NCBI GenBank assembly: GCA_041685145.1
Contig: JAWLGJ010000039.1
Coordinates: 1-26,868 of the forward strand
Reading direction: 5' to 3'
Source of the DNA: JAWLGJ01 sp041685145
GTDB lineage: Bacteria; Pseudomonadota; Alphaproteobacteria; Rhodospirillales; Magnetospirillaceae
Length of the DNA: 26,868 nucleotides
This document shows positions 23,160 to 26,868 of this stretch, piece after piece; positions within the stretch are counted from its first letter, which is position 1, and each line of letters starts with the position of its first letter. Made by a program: the position numbers and the translations under genes. The notes beneath the pieces were generated by a model. That model was not told the DNA's origin, ran no database searches, and was given only the letters and a program-made list of their open reading frames with translations.

Positions 23160-24926
23160 CTAGATGAACACCATGCCCTCGTCGGAGTCGGAGACCGAGG
23201 CGTCGGCCTCGTCCTCCGGCCCCAGCAGCATCTCGTTATGGGCGGCGCCGGCGGGGATCATCGGGAAGCAGTTCTCGGACGGGTCGACGCGCACGTCGAC
23301 GACCACCGGCTTGCGCACCTCCAGCATCCGCTCGATGACCTCGTCCAGTTCCGAGACCTTCTCGGCGCGCAGGCCCACGGCGCCGTAGGCCTCGGCGAGC
23401 TTGACGAAGTCGGGCTGGGCCTCGGTGTGGCTCTGTGAATAGCGGCCCTCGTACAGAAGCTCCTGCCACTGGCGCACCATGCCCATGTAGCCGTTGTTGA
23501 GGATGAACACCTTCACCGGCAGGTTGTACTGGCACAGCGTGCCCAGCTCCTGGATGTTCATCTGGATGGAGGCCTCGCCGGCCACGTCCACCACCAGCGC
23601 GTCGGGGTGGGCCACCTGCACCCCCATCGCCGCCGGCAGGCCGTAGCCCATCGTGCCCAGCCCACCCGAGGTCATCAGGCGGTTTGGGCTGTCGAAGCGG
23701 TAATGCTGCGCCACCCACATCTGATGCTGGCCGACCTCGGTGCAGATATAGGATTCGCGGTCCTTGGTGGCCTCGTACAGCCGCTGGATGGCGTGTTGCG
23801 GCTTGATGACGCGCTCGGAATTGGCATAGCGCAGGCAGTCGCGCGCCCGCCAGGTGTCGATGCGCGCCCACCAGGCCCGCAGCGCCTTCTCGTCGGGGCG
23901 CGCCTGCCGGGCCTTCCAGACCTTGATCATGTCTTCCAGCACATGCCCGACATCGCCGATGATGCCCAGGTCGACGGCGACGTTCTTGTTGATGGACGAG
24001 CCGTCGATGTCGATGTGGATCTTCTTGCTTTGCGGCGCGAAGGCCGACAGCCTGCCGGTCACGCGGTCGTCGAAGCGGGCGCCGATGCACACCATCAGGT
24101 CGCATTCATGCATGGCGAGGTTGGCCTCGTAGGTGCCGTGCATCCCCACCATGCCGAGATATTGCGGGTCGGAGGCCGGGAAGCCGCCCAGCCCCATCAG
24201 GGTCAGGGTGAGCGGAAAGCCGGTCATGCGGCCGAACTGGGTCAGGAGCTGCGAGGCCGCCGGGCCGGAATTGATGACGCCGCCGCCGCAATAGAGGATC
24301 GGCCGCTTGGCCGCGGCCATCATCGCCACTGCCTGCTCGACCTGCTTGATGTCGGCCTTGACCTGCGGGTTGTAGGACTTGTGCTTCACCTTCGCCGGCG
24401 GCAGATAGGCGGCGCGCCCGGTGATGATGTCCTTGGGCAGGTCCACGACCACCGGCCCCGGCCGCCCCGAGCGGGCGACGTGAAAGGCCTCGTGCAGGGT
24501 CCGCGCCAGCTTGTCGGCGTCCTTGACCAGATAGTTGTGCTTGGTGCACGAGCGCGTGATGCCGGTGATGTCCGCCTCCTGAAAGGCGTCGTTGCCGATC
24601 AGGCTGGTGGGCACCTGGCCGGTCAGGCACACCAGGGGGATGGAGTCCATCAGCGCGTCGGTCAGGCCGGTGATGGTGTTGGTGGCGCCGGGGCCCGAGG
24701 TCACCAACACCACGCCCACCTTGCCGGTCGAGCGGGCATAGCCTTCGGCGGCGTGCACGGCCGCCTGTTCGTGGCGAACCAGGATATGGCGGATGCGGTT
24801 CTGCTTGAAAATCTCGTCGTACAGCGGCAGTACGACGCCGCCCGGATAGCCGAAGATTACATCCACGCCCTGATCGGCCAGGGCTTTCAGGATGATCTCG
24901 GAACCGGTCAGTGTCTGCTGAGACAT
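23160..24926 (-). CDS. ilvB: Acetolactate synthase large (catalytic) subunit
   Basis: This 588-residue thiamine-diphosphate enzyme condenses two pyruvates, or pyruvate and 2-oxobutyrate, in the first common step of branched-chain amino-acid synthesis. The catalytic glutamate is E53 in RHEQAAVHAAEGYAR. The FAD-domain and TPP-binding domains follow in order, ending with GEASIQMNIQELG and LNNGYMGMVRQWQELLY. The metal motif normally GD(G/A)S reads GEAS here, so E451 stands where Asp usually binds Mg. Paired asparagines N477 and N478 are intact. Start ATG at 24926 has GGAGAGG 7 nt upstream. It lies just downstream of miaA and is probably read from a promoter within the miaA 3' end. The family also includes catabolic enzymes, but linkage with ilvN supports the anabolic one. 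Confidence 0.96.
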   Translation of the reverse strand: MSQQTLTGSEIILKALADQGVDVIFGYPGGVVLPLYDEIFKQNRIRHILVRHEQAAVHAAEGYARSTGKVGVVLVTSGPGATNTITGLTDALMDSIPLVCLTGQVPTSLIGNDAFQEADITGITRSCTKHNYLVKDADKLARTLHEAFHVARSGRPGPVVVDLPKDIITGRAAYLPPAKVKHKSYNPQVKADIKQVEQAVAMMAAAKRPILYCGGGVINSGPAASQLLTQFGRMTGFPLTLTLMGLGGFPASDPQYLGMVGMHGTYEANLAMHECDLMVCIGARFDDRVTGRLSAFAPQSKKIHIDIDGSSINKNVAVDLGIIGDVGHVLEDMIKVWKARQARPDEKALRAWWARIDTWRARDCLRYANSERVIKPQHAIQRLYEATKDRESYICTEVGQHQMWVAQHYRFDSPNRLMTSGGLGTMGYGLPAAMGVQVAHPDALVVDVAGEASIQMNIQELGTLCQYNLPVKVFILNNGYMGMVRQWQELLYEGRYSQSHTEAQPDFVKLAEAYGAVGLRAEKVSELDEVIERMLEVRKPVVVDVRVDPSENCFPMIPAGAAHNEMLLGPEDEADASVSDSDEGMVFI

Positions 24927-24962
24927 CGCAGCGCCTCTCCGCTGTGTTCGATTGAATAGGAG

Positions 24963-25967
24963 TCAGTCCCCATCGCGCCTGGGGTTTTTCCCGGCGCGGG
25001 GAGCGCCCAAGCTAGACGGTCCACTTTCGCCGGTCAACACAAAGGCGCGAATAAATGGCAAGACTTGGGCGCGCAAACTTTCCGAATATTGCGCGGAGAC
25101 CTTCACATTGGAGGTAAGCTGGTGCCGCAGCCAGGTCAGTTGCCGCTTCGCGTAGCGCCGGGTGGCCTGCTGCAGCGCGGCGACGGCGGCCTCCCGCCCC
25201 GTTTCGCCACGCACATGCGCCGCCAGTTCGGGCACGCCCAGGGCCTTCATCGCCGGCAGCGCCGGGTCGAGCCCCCGCGCCAGCAGCGCCCGCACCTCCT
25301 CCAGGGCGCCCGCCGCCAACATCGCTTCCACGCGGCGCTCGCAGGCGGCGTACAGGGCCTCGCGCGGCGGCAGCACCGTCACCACCAGCCACTCCGCCTC
25401 CAGCCGCCCCGCCGGCGGTTCCGCCTGCCAGTCGGCCAGGGGCCGGCCGGTGGCTTGCAGCACCTCCCAGGCGCGAAGGACTCGCTGGGTGTTGGCGGGG
25501 TCCAGCCCGGCGGCGGTGCGCGGGTCGGCGGCGACCAGGCGCTCGAACAGGGCGGCGGTGCCGATGCTCCGTTGCAGGTCGCGGGCCGCGCGGCGCACCG
25601 CCGCCGGCACCTCGGGGGTGGGGGCGAGGCCTTCCATAATCGCGCGGATGTAAAGCCCCGTGCCCCCGACGATCAGCGGCAGCCGCCCGGCCGCCCAGGC
25701 GGCGCGTATCTCGGCCTCGGCCATCGCCCGCCAGCGCCCGGCCGAACAATCCTCGGCGGCGTCGAGGACACCATAAAGCCGATGCGGCGCCCGCGCCTCG
25801 TCCGCGGGCGGCGGCCGCGCCGTCAGGATGCGCAGGTCGCGGTAGACCTGCATCGAATCGGCGTTGATGATCGTGCCGTCGAGGCGTTCGGCGATGTCCA
25901 CCGCCAGCGCCGACTTGCCGCTGGCGGTGGGGCCGGCGATGACGATGGCCTTGCCCGCCGGCCCCAT
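24963..25967 (-). CDS. miaA: tRNA dimethylallyltransferase MiaA
   Basis: This 334-residue enzyme transfers a dimethylallyl group to N6 of A37 in tRNAs reading codons that begin with U, stabilising codon pairing. The P-loop GPTASGKSALAVDIA lies near the start, followed by INADSMQVYRDL (catalytic and substrate residues) and VGGTGLYIRAI. Further on is RYAKRQLTWLRHQL, and the C-terminal part includes QYSESLRAQVLPFIRAFVLTG. The last 20 residues are Pro/Gly/Arg-rich and lie over a likely ilvB promoter. ATG at 25967 puts the P-loop at the usual place; the in-frame extension to 26000 would overlap the preceding gene. It starts 4 bp after the DUF1015 stop, so coupling is likely. Confidence 0.95.
   Translation of the reverse strand: MGPAGKAIVIAGPTASGKSALAVDIAERLDGTIINADSMQVYRDLRILTARPPPADEARAPHRLYGVLDAAEDCSAGRWRAMAEAEIRAAWAAGRLPLIVGGTGLYIRAIMEGLAPTPEVPAAVRRAARDLQRSIGTAALFERLVAADPRTAAGLDPANTQRVLRAWEVLQATGRPLADWQAEPPAGRLEAEWLVVTVLPPREALYAACERRVEAMLAAGALEEVRALLARGLDPALPAMKALGVPELAAHVRGETGREAAVAALQQATRRYAKRQLTWLRHQLTSNVKVSAQYSESLRAQVLPFIRAFVLTGESGPSSLGAPRAGKNPRRDGD
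25009..25037 (-). promoter_or_regulatory. Possible ilvBN promoter inside the end of miaA
   Basis: On the minus strand TTGACC (25037-25032) is followed after exactly 17 nt by TAGCTT (25014-25009), in an AT-richer part of the miaA 3' end. It would give a leader of about 75 nt before ilvB. The -35 is good, the -10 moderate. Confidence 0.3.
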
Positions 25968-25971
25968 GCGC

Positions 25972-26868
25972 CTAATCCAGCGGGTAGGACACCAGCCCAT
26001 CCACCAGCTTGGGCTCGAACCAGGTGGACTTGGGCGGCATCACCTCCCCGGCCTCGGCGACGGCGATCAGGTCTTCCATGCGCGTGGGATACAGCGCGAA
26101 GGCCGCCGCCATTTCGCCGGAATTGACCCGGCGCTCCAGTTCCTCCAGGCCGCGGCGCCCGCCGACGAAATCGATGCGGGGATCCTTGCGCAAGTCCTCG
26201 ATGCCCAGGACCGGCGCCAGCAGGCGGTCGGTGAGCAGGCTGACGTCCAGGCGCGCCACCGGCTCGCTTTCCGGCGGCAGGGGGCGGCGCGGCGCCAGGC
26301 GGTACCAATGCCCCGCCAGATAGAGGCCGACCTCGTGCGCCTGGGCGGGGCGGGCGCGGCCCTCGGCCGGCGTCACCGTCCACTCCGGCTCCAGGCGGCG
26401 CAGGAACGCCTTGGCGTCGAGGCCGCCGAGATCGCGCACGACGCGGTTGTAGTCGAGGATCTTCATTTCCTCGATGGGAAAGCTGACCGCCAGGAAGGAT
26501 TCATAGGGCTCGTCGCCGCGCGCGGCGGGATCGGCGGCACGGCGGCTGGCCGCCACCCGCGAGGCGGCGGCGGAGCGGTGGTGCCCGTCGGCGATGTAGA
26601 TGGCCGGCATGGCGTCGAAGGCGGCGGTCAGCGCGGCAATGGCGTCGTCGGCCGCCACCGTCCAGAGCGTGTGCACGGCGCCCTCGGCCTCGACCTCGCA
26701 ATCCGCCTCCCCGGCGGTCGCGGCGGCGACGATGGCGGCGATTTCGGGCGTCTGGCGGTGCGCCAGCAGCACCGGCCCCGTCTGGGCGTCGCAGGCGTCG
26801 ATCTGGCGCACGCGGTCGTCTTCCTTGTCGGGGCGGGTGAATTCGTGCTTGCGCACGCGGTTGGCGTC
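25972..26868 (-). CDS. DUF1015 family protein (C-terminal 298 residues, gene runs off the window)
   Basis: The reading frame is open to the last base of the window and begins in mid-gene (DANRVRKHEFTRPDKEDDRV), so the N-terminal part lies to the right. The H-E-F-T-R-P-D-K-E-D-D-R stretch, the central IYIADGHHRSAAASRV motif and the FPIEEMKILDYNRVV segment are hallmarks of DUF1015, whose members are usually about 400 residues. The biochemical role is unknown. In many bacteria these genes lie near serine biosynthesis genes (serA/serC), which would have to be sought beyond the edge. The internal GTG at 26856 is not a credible start. It ends 4 bp before miaA on the same strand. Confidence 0.88.
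   Translation of the reverse strand, partial: DANRVRKHEFTRPDKEDDRVRQIDACDAQTGPVLLAHRQTPEIAAIVAAATAGEADCEVEAEGAVHTLWTVAADDAIAALTAAFDAMPAIYIADGHHRSAAASRVAASRRAADPAARGDEPYESFLAVSFPIEEMKILDYNRVVRDLGGLDAKAFLRRLEPEWTVTPAEGRARPAQAHEVGLYLAGHWYRLAPRRPLPPESEPVARLDVSLLTDRLLAPVLGIEDLRKDPRIDFVGGRRGLEELERRVNSGEMAAAFALYPTRMEDLIAVAEAGEVMPPKSTWFEPKLVDGLVSYPLD

Noticed and set aside
1..26868. Mobile elements, CRISPR arrays, tRNA or rRNA genes
   Set aside because: No transposase, integrase, terminal repeats, regularly spaced repeats, or RNA-gene sequences were recognised by eye; a tRNA scan would be the decisive check.

Overview
The window is a GC-rich (visually about two-thirds G+C) piece of bacterial chromosome with dense coding and many 1-4 bp stop/start overlaps. 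The gene content fits an alphaproteobacterium, most likely of the Rhodospirillales type. The pointers are a TAXI-type TRAP transporter, an RpoH with its own alphaproteobacterial-style heat-shock promoter, a pgsA-mob/moa cluster, and an encapsulated ferritin whose metal residues match the Rhodospirillum rubrum protein position by position. I see no rRNA, tRNA, insertion sequence, phage gene or CRISPR array.

Layout. (1) 1-3884, all minus strand: the start of a secreted Leu/Ile/Val-binding-like protein, preceded in transcription by a three-gene TRAP operon (TAXI solute-binding protein, DUF1850 protein, fused 4TM/12TM permease). (2) 4086-5948: a CcdA-like membrane thiol carrier (minus), divergent from rpoH (plus). 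(3) 5981-11859, minus strand: a stress-flavoured run of P-type cation ATPase, an 88-residue membrane protein, Hsp20 and Lon, ending tail-to-tail with rpoH. (4) 12004-13234, plus: encapsulated ferritin and encapsulin shell, divergent from the ATPase. (5) 13287-16707, plus: a pteridine-reductase-like SDR overlapping folB, then a 344-bp AT-richer gap with unusual motifs, then uvrC. (6) 16787-19882, plus: pgsA-mobB-moeA-moaD-moaE, mostly with overlapping ends. (7) 20028-26868: ilvC (minus), a DEAD-box RNA helicase (plus), and a minus-strand series read DUF1015-miaA-ilvB-ilvN. Three of the six steps from pyruvate to branched-chain amino-acid intermediates are therefore visible as subunits or enzymes (IlvB/IlvN and IlvC).

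How the parts may work together. The encapsulin pair should form a protein shell that stores iron oxidised by its cargo ferritin. The neighbouring P-type ATPase shares its upstream region, so a link in metal handling is possible but not proven. Hsp20 and Lon (holdase and protease) are coupled with only 5 bp between them. Their leader can fold into a hairpin that covers the hsp20 Shine-Dalgarno sequence, a candidate RNA thermometer. rpoH carries a match to the sigma-32 promoter consensus at the right distance, suggesting autoregulation.

The most notable items are the encapsulin cargo with an Asp/Gly-rich linker, the P-ATPase/Hsp20/Lon cluster, the candidate thermometer, the rpoH promoter, and the 14535-14759 patch with DnaA-box-like and clustered GANTC motifs. 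I do not see a wholly undescribed multi-gene system. The novelty is in combinations and regulation.
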